From Blastomyces gilchristii SLH14081 (Eukaryota; Ascomycota; Eurotiomycetes; Onygenales; Ajellomycetaceae), in contig NW_003101678.1 in NCBI RefSeq assembly GCF_000003855.2, positions 124,001 through 188,000 on the forward strand: a stretch of DNA of 64,000 nt. The letters are read 5' to 3'. Of this stretch, positions 35,032 through 47,845 are shown piece by piece (position 1 is the first letter of the stretch; each line of letters starts with the position of its first letter). Both the position numbers and the translations under genes were made by a program. The notes under the pieces were generated by a model. That model was not told the origin of the DNA and searched no databases. It worked only from the letters and a program-made list of their open reading frames with translations.

Positions 35032-37801
35032 TCACTTCTCTGAGTTAATAATTTCTTTAATCTGATATTCTCTTTCACTCTTTAGTGTTTTATGAATAAG
35101 ATAATAAGTCATAGAGTTCTCTTCTAAGAATTTCTTATATTCACAGAGTAAAGAGACATAAAAAATATTGTATATCTGTAACTCAGATAGCTGTTTTAAT
35201 CTGTAGAACTGTAAGCTAACTTTCTTCATAATCTTACAAGACTCTGTCTACAAGAGATTCAGCTTCTTAGTAGATTTTCATATAGTAATATTTTCTAAAC
35301 TCAGTTAGACTCTATCATCTTTCTTGAAACTCTTTATAATATACTTGAAGTTATAGTATCTCTTCTAATACTCTTGAGTCTTTCTCAAGAATTTGCAGAC
35401 TTTCTTCTGAATATTCTGAATTCTCTCAGTCTATTCACAGACATTATCACACTCTATAGTATACTCTCACAGATTCATCAAGATCATTCACAGATAAGTC
35501 TTAGTGAGTATTTTAAAGAGAGTTTTATCTGTACTGATATACTTTGAGTTGTTGTATATAAACTCTATAAGTGATAATTAATACACTCAGTCATTCTGAT
35601 TATAATTAACAAAGTATTACAGATACTGTTTTAATATACTCATCAGACATTCTATCTGATTATCTAGCCTCAGTAGCTGAATGATTAATGCGGCCATCTG
35701 GTAGCGCCTTGGCGTGGGAAACCAAGACGCGTGAGTTCGAAACCCGCAGGGGATACATTAAATCTGGAACTCAAGCACCTCAGGTTTCTAATAAATACAG
35801 AGGTGTACAAATCACTTCAATGAATCACTCTATGTTTCTGGGCTGGGAAGTTATTATTGCATGTATCTAATTGTCACTTCTTTGTATTTTCCTATGTTCT
35901 TGTTATCTTGGCGTGGTCTCAACACCTGTATTTCCTTCTGTATAATTAACACTTGACCTGTATTTAACATCACGCAAGGACTCATTATAAGCTCTACTTG
36001 TATATGAGTATAATGAAAGAATAATAATAATAATAATAATATCTGATTATCTATCTGTTAATGAAAAGCTATGCTTAGATCTAATGAGATCTTTAGTATA
36101 GTTATCAGATTAGATTAGAACTTCTCTATAAAGATTAATTCTCTATCTGAGACAATGTTCACAGATAACTCATGCAACTGAATCATATTATAAATAAAGA
36201 TATGAGTTAAATTCTTTGACTTTAAGTTCTTGTAAGTGAGTATAAAGTGTGTTATCTTGATGAAGTGATCTACTATCACCAGCACACTGTCAAAGTAGAT
36301 ATTATATATATTCTTACTTTCAGAGAGACTCACAAGAGTGTTTATTTCTAGCTATTCTCAAGATTCTCACAGAATGAGTAGATAAGTAAGTTCTTTATAT
36401 AACTTGAATTATACTATCTATGAACTCTGATAAATAGTACAGAAATTCACTATCTTCTTTACAAGCTCTCATATCTTCAGTTAGAAGTATTTTCTTATAA
36501 GTAACTCATAAGTTCTAGTGTCTGTAAAATAACTTGCTAGAGAAGAGTTATAATACCTTTTAATAAGTTCTATACATAGAAACTCATTTATAGATATATA
36601 AATCTGATTCTCTCTTTATAAGAGATTATTTAAGTCTCTTTAATTCTTTATTTCTGCAGGATTGATCTCTGCTGTGAGCAGTTTCTGAATATACTAAGTA
36701 TATTCATTCTTCAGTTACAGTTCAGATAATCTGAATAGAAGATCTTATAAAGACTTATACTCTGTTTTCTCTTATATCAGATCTTCTGTGATACTTCTTA
36801 AAGTCTACAAACTCTTCAGATTATAGATACTCTCTTCAACAATTCTTATAAAGATTCTCAGAGTGTTAACTCTCAGTGTTATAAAGAGTAGTTGTACAGA
36901 CTTCTTCTCTCTCTCTTTCTTCTTCTTTTATAGAGAATTAAGAGACTCTTCAGTCAATTTCTTTATAATACTCAGTCTGAGTATTCTGTGAAGCTTTTCT
37001 ATCTTCTCTAGTCTCTCTGTATCTATCACTCTAGTCATCTTAACATAGTCAGACCTGTGAGAGAGTCTGTCTGCTGAGTTCTTACTTTTCTTAATATACT
37101 CTATCTTAAATCAGAACTCACTCAGTCTCTGAACTCAGTGAATCTACTATTATAAGAGTTTCTTAGTTAAAGTAAACTATTATAAGCTGTTATAATCAGT
37201 TTTAACAGTAATCACTGTTATAAGACTCTTGAAATAGTGATATCAGTGATAGAAGAATTTCACTATTATAAAAAGCTTCTGATTATAAATATTATAGTTG
37301 ATCTTCATGAGTTACATCTTCTGTGAGAAAAAGGCCACTGAAACTCAGTTCTTATTTAACTATAGTTATAAGACTATTTCTGAAATTATAAAGAAGAAGA
37401 TATCTGTCTTCAATCTGATTAAGAGTAAGAGATTAAAGTAAAACAGTATCACTGTATCTATAAATATCTGTTTCAATCTTACAAAGACTCTGTAAGTTTC
37501 TAGAATAAGAAAGTTCTCACAGTTCTTTCTTCTTAACAATCTTTTCATTCTTCATTTATAGAATGACTTCTTCTTATTTTCACTCTTCAGTATGTCTATA
37601 AGAGTCAAGAAGATTCTTATAAATGTAAAGATAAACTGTCTATAAAAATTTACAAAGCTTAGAAAGATCTGAATCTCATGAATACTAGTTAACTTCAGTT
37701 ATAATAGAATAGTCTCAATCTGTGAAGATTTCATCTAAATATTATTCACAGTAATTACATATTCTAGGAAATTAATCTGATAAGCACTGAAGTTGCACTT
37801 T
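35032..37801 (-). pseudogene. C-terminal half of gypsy element 3 Pol (RT thumb, RNase H, integrase, chromodomain)
   Basis: Continues on the minus strand from 37801 with the segment after the RT active site (NFSAYQINFLEYVI). RNase H lies around 37550-37200. An integrase core is at 36333-36115 (SVLVIVDHFIKITHFI and IVSDRELIF, the conserved D-x-F-K and SDRG-type blocks). The tail at 35229-35032 ends in a chromodomain start (EREYQIKEIINSE). It is broken by the SINE insertion and many TAA/TGA stops. Confidence 0.8.
35666..36039 (+). mobile_element. tRNA-derived SINE, 374 bp, largely unmutated
   Basis: Starts with a tRNA-related head: an A-box-like TAGCTGAATGATT (35674) and a B box GTTCGAAACC (35735-35744), the internal RNA polymerase III promoter. 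A non-tRNA body follows, then an (AAT)n tail. It is bounded by a 13-bp target duplication tatctgattatct at 35653-35665 and 36040-36052. It sits in the RIP-mutated body of gypsy element 3 yet keeps balanced composition and CpG. The T-stem shows GTGAG opposite CCCGC, so the head is not a working tRNA. No protein is encoded, so movement would need LINE enzymes. Confidence 0.85.
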
Positions 37802-37806
37802 ATAAG

Positions 37807-38095
37807 TGTGGCAGGCTGCGCCCGATCAATCATATAGATTATTTCATTACACTTCATAGATTTCGCTGCTCCGATTCTCAGTGATTCTCGATCACTGATT
37901 CTCAGCTGAAAAACTTATGGAATTTCTATTCTTCTACCCCGAAGCTCCACCGCGTACGCCATCACAAACACATATAAATATTCATCTCAATTGCCAATTC
38001 TCACACTTTCTCTTTTCTTTCCTTCTTTAACATTTTTCACTTTGTATTATAAGACCTATATATTATATCAATCTATTTAGCATAGACCTCTTACA
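37807..38095 (+). repeat. 5' LTR of gypsy element 2 (289 bp)
   Basis: Begins TGTGGCAGGCTGCGCCC and ends GACCTCTTACA. Preceded by the target duplication ATAAG (37802-37806). Same family as the 314-bp LTR of gypsy element 1 but shorter. Confidence 0.92.
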
Positions 38096-40143
38096 CTTGA
38101 ATAACATTCATTGTCTTCTTATTAGAAACAATTATTCTCATTCATCATCTTCTCATTAGAAATGATTACTCATTGAGAAGATATCCGAACATGTAATAAT
38201 GCATAAGAAATAGAAAAACAATTAAACAGTTAAGCAGACACTGAGTTCTCAGATAGAAGCTTGCTTATCAGTTACTCTGACCCTGTAATAAGATCTTACA
38301 AGAAGAATGTCAGTGAAAGATCTGAGAATTCTGACACTCTAGACATATAAGATATTCATATAATTACACTTCTTCTGATTTCACACATCTGATAAACAAT
38401 ATAACCATGTCTAATGACAATATGAGAGAACTTTTAAATGCAAGTATAGATACAATATCACAGTGACTCTGAACAATATTGTTATTACAATAACAACAAA
38501 TAGCTGATATACATGCAAATTAACAACTTTAATATGAGAAAATTCAATGATTAATCTAATAAGAAACTCACACAATTTAAACACTGACAGAATTGAATAT
38601 AATACAAGTATCAAAAGAACACTTAGATGCTTCTTCATATTTCAATACTTCTGATCTCACTCTCTACTCATTATAAAGATTAAAAATACTTACAAAACTG
38701 AGTGTAGATGAAGATGTCATTAGTTCACTAATTAATCAAGATTAGTATATCAATGAATGATTGAAGAATTGTGTAAAACAGAAGTTTTATTCATGAATGA
38801 AAGCATGTAAATCAGTGTTGTAAACATCTGACAATATTATCAAATATCTTGATATTCTGTTCCAAGGCACTGCCATGCAACAGAAAGTGTTAGATTGATT
38901 ACAGAGTACTTAACAGAGAAATACTTCTCTCACAACATTCATCTCTGACTTCAACATCAGGATTTTAGAAGCAGATGATCAATCTTGAGAGAATTGAATA
39001 AAGATTAGCATGCTTAAGAAGACATTAACTTTCAAACTCTTACAGACTCTTATAAGTGTAAACAAAGACCTGACTTATGAAGACTTCTGCATACAACTTC
39101 AGACATTGAATGACTGTCTTATCAAGCTTAAGAGTATACAAAACAGTGATAGAAGATGTTACATCTCAGTCACTTATACACTCACACTGAAGAATAACAA
39201 TAATGATGCAGATGTCATGAACTGAGTAGACTTGAACATCTATACATAAGCAAGAGTCTCTATCATTTGAACAGGCTTCTGAGTTCCTGGAATCACTTCT
39301 GAAGAAGTCACTGACTGATGTCAATATGAAGTATGTATCAACTGTAACTGATCAGAACACATTGCTTTTAACTGCTGATTAATCTATATACCTTCTCACT
39401 TAAGAGAAAGATCAGCATCTCCTCACTCAAGAGAAAGATCAGTGTCTTCTCATTTCAAAGAAAGATTAACACTGACAGTCTGTGCTAATCACATTGCATT
39501 GAAGAAAGATTCAGAAGACAACTATAAAGATACTCTGATGAAACAGGGAAAAGATTAGCTTCTGTTCAAATTTGTAAACAGAAGCTTGAAGAGGTCAGAT
39601 GATAATAATTTAAAGAGAAAATAATAATGAATGTGATTCTTGTATCTACTGTGGTCAATAACATGTATAATATGAAAGTCATAATAGACAGTGATCTATG
39701 CTATTATACAATGATTAAATCTTCAGTTGTAAGATATTACAACCTTCAGCATATTCTCTTATCAAAACTCTGAGTTCTCACAGAATTTGATGACTCAAAA
39801 GACATTTGTATCTGTTACATAGTGAAGTTGATCATAGATATCAAAGAATATCAATATAAAGATGTCTATACATATAAAGTTGATAATCTCAATTATAATC
39901 TTATATTAGAACTTATCTGACTATCTGAACAAGGCATCTTATTGAACACTTAAAAACAGAAGCTTAATATTTTCTAACAATGATAGAATTCATGAAGATG
40001 ATATTCATAAGACTATGAACCTTACACAGATCTCTGCCAATGCTTATGAAATGCTTTAAAAAAGAAGTCATCAATGAAATCACTGACAAAGTCACTGATA
40101 GTAAAACTATGTATCAATCTATTTCATCAGTCTGATCAATATC

Positions 40144-40282
40144 NNNNNNNNNNNNNNNNNNNNNNNNNNNNNNNNNNNNNNNNNNNNNNNNNNNNNNNNN
40201 NNNNNNNNNNNNNNNNNNNNNNNNNNNNNNNNNNNNNNNNNNNNNNNNNNNNNNNNNNNNNNNNNNNNNNNNNNNNNNNNNN
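40144..40282. other. Assembly gap (139 N)
   Basis: A run of 139 N in the protease-RT linker of gypsy element 2. The corresponding part of gypsy element 1 is about 15763-15927. Confidence 0.99.
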
Positions 40283-42389
40283 AGAGAAGAAGAATAATAA
40301 AGACTCTGAATCATCATAATGTGCTCTCTTTATAATATATTCTGAGATGAACTTCTTCTTCTTCAAAAGATACTCAATAATCTGTTAAATAAAGAATTTA
40401 TACATATTAACAACTCTTTCACTGCAGCCTCTATTCTCTTTACAAAGAAATCAGATGAAGAACTTCAATTCTGTGTAAACTATTAAGAACTGAACAGATT
40501 AATAAAGAAAGACTGTTATTCTTTATCTCTTATCAATAAAATCCTAGCTCACATTGAACAAGCTTAATGATTTACAAAGCTAGATATCATCATCATGTTT
40601 CATAAGATCTGCATCACTGAAGAAGATGAGTGACTTACAGTATTCTGAACATAATATGACCTCTTTGAATAAGTAGTTACACTCTTCAGACTGACTAACA
40701 CTCTCAGTATATTTCAGAAGTATATCAACTGAGCACTTCAAGATTTCCTTGATAAATTTATATCTGCATATCTTAATAACATTCTCATCTTCACTGATGA
40801 GTTCAGAAAAGAATATCAAGAACATGTATGAAAAATATTACAATAACTATAAGAAGCAGAACAACTGATAGACATAGACAAGTGTGATTTTAAGATTAAA
40901 AGTACAAAATATCTAGGCTTTATCATAGAAGCTGATAAGGAAATCTGAATGAATTCTGAGAAGGTCTCTGCTATTCTTGAATGAGAGTTCTCACACACTG
41001 TGAAAGATGTATGAAGCTTCATCAGATTCACTAACTTTTATTAATAATTTATATAAAACTTCTCAGATATTACAAGATCACTTACAGAACTTATTAAGAA
41101 GAACTCAGTATTTCAATGATCAGCAGATACTGAAGCTGCATTTATATAGATGAAGAAGATATTCATTAATTCTTCTCTGCTGATAACATTCAATTCTGAT
41201 TATAAGATAGTTATTGAAGCTGATTTCTCTGACTATATCACAGAAGAAGCTATATTTCAATATAATGATGAAGATGTCTTACAATCATATATCTTCATGT
41301 CTAAGAAACTGAGTTCTGCTGAATGCAATTATGAGATCTATGATAAGAAACTTCTCACAATTATACACTGTCTAGAAGAATGAGACTCTGAACTCTGAAG
41401 TATCTCTGAATTTGAGGTAATCACAGATTATAAGAATCTCAAGTACTTCATAACTATCTATAAACTTACTGAATAATAAATGTAATAATCTAAGTTCTTA
41501 AGCTGCTTTCATTTTATAATATACTATCATTCTGACAGTCAGAACTCAATGACAGATGTCCTCTCATAATGAGAGTAAGATATATTATTCAATGTAACAG
41601 ATACTCACTGAATGAACTGAGAGCATCAGCTCTTGAATTCAAAGATATTAGTTAATCAAGATAAAACAACTCATGACACTATACACACTTCTCTGATTAG
41701 AACTGTCACTGATATCTCAACTTATTCTGAATCTACACTAGATGAACTATGACATACAGCAGCTTAAACTGATGAACTTCTCTAAACACTTATCAAAGCA
41801 GTATATCAAGAAGCACTCTGATTCTTCTCAGAACTATATATAAGAATTAATATCTCAGAATGTTCAATTAATAATAATAACACTCTATGATTCTGTGAAT
41901 AATACTAAGTCTTTCACTCTGAATTCTTATATATCTAAATAATGTAAGAGATGCATGATTCGCATATAATCAGTCATTCAGATCATGAATAACTGTATTG
42001 AATGATCTCTCAAGAATTCTACTGATCTGAGATATTAAACAGTATCAGATATTTTATTCAAAACTATGATCATTGTTCTTCTGTCATCTCATAAAAGAAC
42101 TGTAGAAAAGGCCTGCTGAAATCACTTAATATTTCTAATAGAATCTGATAAGATGTGATAATTGACTTCACTGTTAATCTTTCTAAGAGTAAGAATTGTA
42201 GAAATATTCTGATTATTATGAACTGATTGAGTAAAGATGTAATATTGAAATCTTATAATAAGATAAATGCTGAATAACTCACTGAAGCTTTTCTACAGAG
42301 CTCATTCTATCAGATATATGAATTGCTGAGATCTATAGTATCAGATCAGAACTATAAATTCATGAGCACTCTCTGAACAAGAATCTGTC

Positions 42390-45300
42390 TAACAAGTATT
42401 AGAGAAAATATTTCAAAGAAAAAGTCTTCTGAGTATTTCAAACCTTGGTGAAATGAGAATATCACATCTAAAAGAAAGCAATTAGCTACTGCTAAGAGAG
42501 ATTGAAAGAATAACTTAATATCTGATGAAGAGTTCAAAGCTATTTGAAATGAATATTTTTCAGATATTAAAAGAGTCAAAACAGATTGCTGAAACAAATT
42601 TCTTGAAGAAGCATAAGAAAAAGAAGTTTTTAAAGCCTTCAACTATGCTAAAACAAGAAGTGTAGCAAAGCTTTCAATCTTAGAATATGAATTTCAGAAT
42701 GAATTATATACAGCAAACTCTTTTGAGAAAAAGTGTTAAGCTTTTATAAGAATTCTCTTTCAAAACTCATCACATTTAGAAGAGAAGAATATGTCATTTC
42801 ATGAATATATTGATGAAAATAACTAGGAATGGCCTGAGCTTACATGTGATGAACTAGAGTCAGTAATATTCTCAAGTTCAATTAAAACTGCTGCAGGGCC
42901 TGATTCAATCAATCACTTAATTATTCAAAACACATATTCCTACTTGAAGAATGAATATTTTGAGCTCTTTTTCAATCTCTTAAAAAATGGTTATCATTGT
43001 GAATGCTGGAGAGAAGCTACTGAAGTAATCCTTGTAAAACTTAATAGAAAAGCTTTAATTTCTAAGTTATATAGAGTAATATCTCTGTTGAACTGTTTGA
43101 GAAAAATTCTAGAAAAGATAATAGCTACTAGATCATCTTTTATAAGCTCTATTAGTGATTCTCTTCTATTTAGTGAACAAATGAGAGATAGAAAACAATG
43201 TTCTATAATTGACACTGTTCTTTCAGTTATTCATGATATTCAAGTAGTAAAGTATAAAGACCTGATCTCAACTGCAGTTTTTATTGATATAAAAGATGCA
43301 TTTGATCATGTTTCAAAGTCTAAGATGATTCAAACTTTAAAGATGTTAAAACTGTCACTTTCTCTAATAAAATGAGTTAATTGTTTTATATCTAAAAGAA
43401 TTATACAACTATTCTTTGATGAAAGAAAACAAGATAAGACTGAGATAAAAATAGAAGTACTGCAAGAATCTTCAATCTCACATGTTTTATTTACTCTATA
43501 CACTGCATATCTATTCAAGAATAGAGAGATGAAAATAGTGAGATCTTGAAGTTATATAGATGATATTGATCTACTCTACAGTTCAAAGACAATCAAAGAG
43601 AATTTAGAAGTGATTGAGAAAGCAGCAAAGAAAATCTTTATTAGAGCAGATATCAATCTAATTTAATTTGATATGAATAAAACTGAGTTAATTCACTTTT
43701 TTTCCAGATTTAATGAGAAAGAACTAAGTCTAACTCTTTTGAATAAAGAGATTAAACCCAGTTTGAATGTCAAATGACTAGGAGTATGGTTAAACTCTAA
43801 GTTGAATTTTAAATATCATATTCAACAAAGAATTATCAAGACAGAGAGACTACTGAATAGTATAATCAGACTATCAAATACTGAGAGAGGTCTATTCTTT
43901 CAGACTATGAGACAGTTATACATAGCCTGTATTACCTCAGTAGCTGATTATGAAGTTCAAGTTTGATGAAATAATCAAGATAATTTTACTGAACTCTTTT
44001 AAAGTCTATAAAACAGAGCTTTGAGAAGAATTCTGAAAGCATTCAAATCATCTTCTATTAAAGTAATGAAAATTGAAGCTTCAATTTCATCTTCTGCTAT
44101 TTGATTTGAAAAAGCCTGTATGAACTATGCTCTGAGAGTCATGAAGATGAGCTCAAATCATATAATCACAGAAAGAGTCTCTTCTTCATTTTCATCAGTT
44201 AACTCAGGAAATGAACTGGATTGAAATAGATTTCTTGATTGAAATGAGAATAATGCTTTAAAGAAAATGCTCTCTCAACTGTATAGACTATGTTCACTTA
44301 TTAAAAATTAATTTTCTTCATTAAATGTTGAGAAAATTGATTATGAGAAGATATCTCTCTGAAGAGAAAAGCTGAAATCTCTCATAGACTTATAAATAAG
44401 TGAACTATCTAAAGAGAGAGAATATAAACAGCATTTGAAGAAGATCTCTACAATCAATATAAAAAACTCTATTCTGATTTATTCAGATGGCTCAAAAAAT
44501 GAGAATTTGAATAGATTAGATGCAGACATTGCTTATACTGAAGATAATATTAATTTTATCTCAGATTTCTGAAATTTAGGCTGTGAATCTGAAGTCTTTG
44601 ATGCTGAACTATTTATAATAATGAAAGCTTTCAAACTTATTGAAATAAAATCTCATAAAAGAGAAAATAGTTTGAAAGAGGTATGAATATTCTCTGATAG
44701 CTAAGCTGCTTTAAAAAGACTTAGAAATAGTCAGATTCATAATGATTAAATGAATCTTGAACTGATTTTAAACTCTGTTTTGAAAATTCAAAAGAGAAGA
44801 ACATTAAAACTGATAATTTATCTACACTAAGTTCCTGCTCATATGAATATTCATAGCAATGAATTGGCTGATTCAGCTGTAAAAAAGAGTTCAGAATTAA
44901 GCAGATCTATTTAAAAAACAGTGTTTTTGTCTTTTATAAAGAGAAAGATAAAAAAATCTTGTTCAAACAAGTGAAATGAAAGCTGGCAGAAACAAAAGAA
45001 GAGCATACATTATTCAAGATTTAAGACAAAATCAAAGTGAAAATCTTGTTCAATTAAATGTAAAAAGAAAATATTCTCATCTATAATTCAGTTAAAACTA
45101 GAACATGATTATTTCAAATTCTACATACAAAGATTTGATGATAGATTTGATTCAACAGAGTGCTCATTCTGCAATACAAATGAAAATCCTGAGCATATTG
45201 TAATACATTGTGTATTATACAATAGTCTCAGAGTCAGATTGAAGAAGAAGTATGATTTAAATCAATTAAATATGAGGTTCTTATTCTCAACTGAGACAGG

Positions 45301-45404
45301 AATTAAATACTTAATAGACTTTCTATCAGAAACTTAAGCAGCTATAAGAAAATGACTGAATTCAGAAGTATCTGAATATGAAGAGATGAAAATTGATTAG
45401 ATAT
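42390..45404 (+). pseudogene. LINE 1 ORF2 (RT, RNase H, zinc finger), truncated and mutated
   Basis: The linker segment at about 42440 retains one Trp of a WW pair. RT spans about 42850-43800, with open stretch 42944-43375 (FIDIKDAFDHVSKSK is the palm Asp motif) and a DDI catalytic box near 43560. RNase H begins near 44476 (LIYSDGSKNENLNRL). A C-terminal zinc finger is near 45160 (CSFCNTNENPEHIVIHC). This RT-RNase H-CCHC order fits the Tad1 group of fungal non-LTR elements. Stops at Gln and Trp positions are scattered through it. Confidence 0.85.
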
Positions 45405-45698
45405 AGTCTGTTAAAACAGCTATTTACTATCTTTTAATAATTTTATTTTGTTATAGTCTCTCTTTACTGTACTTGTTTCTTTCTGTTCTTTTCTATCTAT
45501 CTATTTAATATGTCTATCTTTAAGACTATATTCTCTTTTCCTTTGTCATGATATTTTCAAATGATTTCAAAGTATCAGAAGGTGTTGAAATACTGCAATT
45601 TGTAAACAGTTTTTGTATTCTGAGCTGGAATTTTCTGATTTTGCATATCTGAAATTGATAAATGTATAATAGTTGACTCTATAGATATAGGAAAAACT

Positions 45699-45719
45699 CT
45701 GGGAACTAAAGGTTCTCAG
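45699..45719 (+). other. 3' hairpin of LINE 1
   Basis: Stem ctgggaac / gttctcag with loop taaag, about 50 bp before the (AAT)n tail. G-T pairs replace two of the pairs seen in LINE 2. Confidence 0.6.
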
Positions 45720-46617
45720 ATAGATGTCATAGTCTCTGACTGTATACATCTATAATTGAAGAATAATAATAACAGAATCTGTCAAGTTCTCAAGATTATA
45801 TACTGTTTGTCAACTGTCTATCACTCTGAGATTAATGATATATCAGAACAGATAATTCAGACTGTAAAGAATTATCTTTATAAGTTCTGTAATCACTTAT
45901 AAGATGATTGATATAATCTTCTTCTATACACAGAGGTCACTATCAACAGCTGAGATGTTATTTCAACAGGTGTAAGCTCATTCTTTCTTACACACAGATT
46001 TCATATGAAAGTGTTAGATCTTCTAGAGATTACACATTTCACACTGAACTCTCACAGTTCAATTCAGAATCACTGATAATATAGTAACAAAGCTTTAAGA
46101 TATCTGTGACTGAGCAGAGGCCTCTATAATAATTATAAAACAAGATTAAGAAGATTAAGTCAATATCTGATAAGATTCTGCAGAACAGTATAAGATAGAA
46201 GATCTTGTATAATTAAATCTTAAAAATATACAGATTACATACTCATTCTGTACATTGAATTATCATCATGTGAAATACACAGTGACAGAAGTTCTAGACA
46301 GTCATAACTACTATCTTAATACTTTATCAGAAATTCATGATGTATTTTATACAAGCTTGCTCTGTCACACTATCACTGATCTGTTCTCTTCTCAACTGAC
46401 TTCTGACTAACAGTCATCAGAAATCATAGAAGAAGATAATAAACTTGAGTGAGAGATTGAGAATATTCTCAATGAGAGACCTCACAGCTGCAGCTGACAA
46501 TATCTTGTGAAATAAGTTAACTATGATTATCTGACCTGAACTCTGAGTTTCATATTATCTGAGACTGCAGCTCTTGACTGATGAGAGCTACACATGATCA
46601 GAGAAGAGAGGGGCTAA

Positions 46618-46868
46618 TATGATGAGCTGCGCCTGATCAATTATATAGACTATTTCATTACACTTCATAGATTCCGCTGCTCTGATTCTCGGGGATTCTT
46701 AATCACTGATTCTCAGCTGAAAAACCCATGGAATTCCTATTCTTCCGCCCCGAAGCTTCACCGCGTACACCATCATGAACATGTATAAATATTCACCTCA
46801 ATTGCTGATTCTCGCACTTTCTCTTTCCTTTTCTTCTTTAATGTTTTTCACTTTGTATTATAAGACCT
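46618..46868 (+). repeat. 3' LTR of gypsy element 2, first 251 bp
   Basis: Begins tatgatgagctgcgcctg (TG changed to TA) and is cut after aagacct by copia element 2. The remaining 38 bp are at 59864-59901. Confidence 0.9.
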
Positions 46869-47136
46869 TGTCGGAATGAGTGTCACGGATGAATATGTTG
46901 AAGACATATGAATCTTATGTGTATCAAGATCTGCTTGTTATATTATCTGTGCACTATCTAATATATCTATTTCATACAAAAGATAGAGCTATTTATAGTA
47001 AAATATATGTGCGAGTCAAGAGAGCTAGCATAAGTGTGTATTAGATAAGAATTATAGTAAGCTGATAATGATGAGAAATATTGTAGTAATATGATGTTAA
47101 TGATGTTTAATAGTGTATAATCTCTTTTTCCTGACA
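46869..47136 (-). repeat. 3' LTR of copia element 2 (268 bp)
   Basis: Reads TGTCGGAATGAG...CCTGACA on the plus strand and is matched base for base in length by 59591-59858. On the minus strand a polypurine tract (gaagagggtg) lies just before the LTR. Confidence 0.92.
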
Positions 47137-47528
47137 CACCCTCTTCAGTGAATGTAACATGTAAAAGAAAGTGTAATTGAAGCTGCATGAAAATAATCAA
47201 AAAAGAGTGTCAATGCAACAGACGCTCCACCACGAACTCGCTCGATTTTTCGAATAAGAACCCGCCGATAGATCCATCGAAAAGCCCTCGATCATACGAG
47301 TATTTTGACCCCATCGCCGACCGCATACCCCGTGTGGTGGTGGAGTTATCCAGCCAAACGTGAACCAGACAGCGTTCGAAACTCCTGTGTGGGATTATCC
47401 CCCATTCTCCCCTACCACACCACAACCCCGGGCCAAATTGCCATACAAATTGTAAGGTGAAGAGACCTAGCCATATGCACCAATCTTCTCGATTTTGGAA
47501 GATCCCCAATCTGTAGTTGTGGAGATAT

Positions 47529-47845
47529 CTGAGGAGCGACCTCCGCGAAAACCCTGTCCATCTTTGATGTTCCAAAACACCAACGCCAAGTCTCACCCTC
47601 GTACCGCCCTTCCTAATCTGGCCCATCCCTGGCAGAAAAATACAAAAAGATACCTCAGCGATAATATCAAGCACATAACCAACAGCCACCTCTGAAGTGC
47701 AACCTCCGCGGTCTGTCTTCGGTGTATCTAGACATCAACGCCAAGTCTCACCCTTGTACCTCTCCTCTCAATCTGGCCCATCCCCGACAGAAAAGTACAA
47801 AAAGATATCTCAGCAACTGTATTTAATACATAATCAGCAGACACA
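47529..47845 (+). repeat. Two tandem ~160-bp monomers in the 5' region of LINE 2
   Basis: Units at about 47529-47690 and 47692-47845 share ctgaRgWgcRacctccgcg, caacgccaagtctcaccc, atctggcccatcc and tacaaaaagata. The same pair occurs in LINE 4 (about 31814-32150). Confidence 0.75.

Larger units (their letters stand above)
42390..45773 (+). mobile_element. 5'-truncated Tad1-like LINE (LINE 1)
   Basis: Inserted in the integrase region of gypsy element 2. Target duplication agaatctgtc at 42380-42389 and 45774-45783; (AAT)n tail at 45761-45772. It starts inside ORF2, in the linker between endonuclease and RT, at a point matching 51163 of LINE 2. Such 5' truncation is typical of target-primed reverse transcription. 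Confidence 0.93.
38407..46617 (+). pseudogene. Gag-Pol of gypsy element 2, mutated and interrupted by LINE 1
   Basis: Gag starts at ATG 38407, at the same point as gypsy element 1. Protease is near 39650-39720, RT about 40390-41060, RNase H about 41150-41560, integrase from about 41960 to 42389 and again after LINE 1 from 45774, and a chromodomain tail at about 46440-46590. The last codon TAA (46615-46617) abuts the LTR and follows a polypurine tract (agagaagagagggg). The RNase H segment at 41150-41383 is still open. Most other Gln and Trp codons have become stops. It contains a 139-N gap. Confidence 0.86.

Noticed and set aside
35666..35752. A functional tRNA gene
   Set aside because: The B box is good, but the anticodon arm would have a nine-base loop or a C-A mismatch and the T-stem is mispaired. 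The sequence continues into a body with an (AAT)n tail and target duplications, so it is the head of a SINE.
35688..35870. 60-codon open frame MRPSGSAL
   Set aside because: It lies wholly inside the SINE and starts in its tRNA-like head.
40074..40366. Open frames running through N
   Set aside because: They exist only because the gap contains no stop codons.
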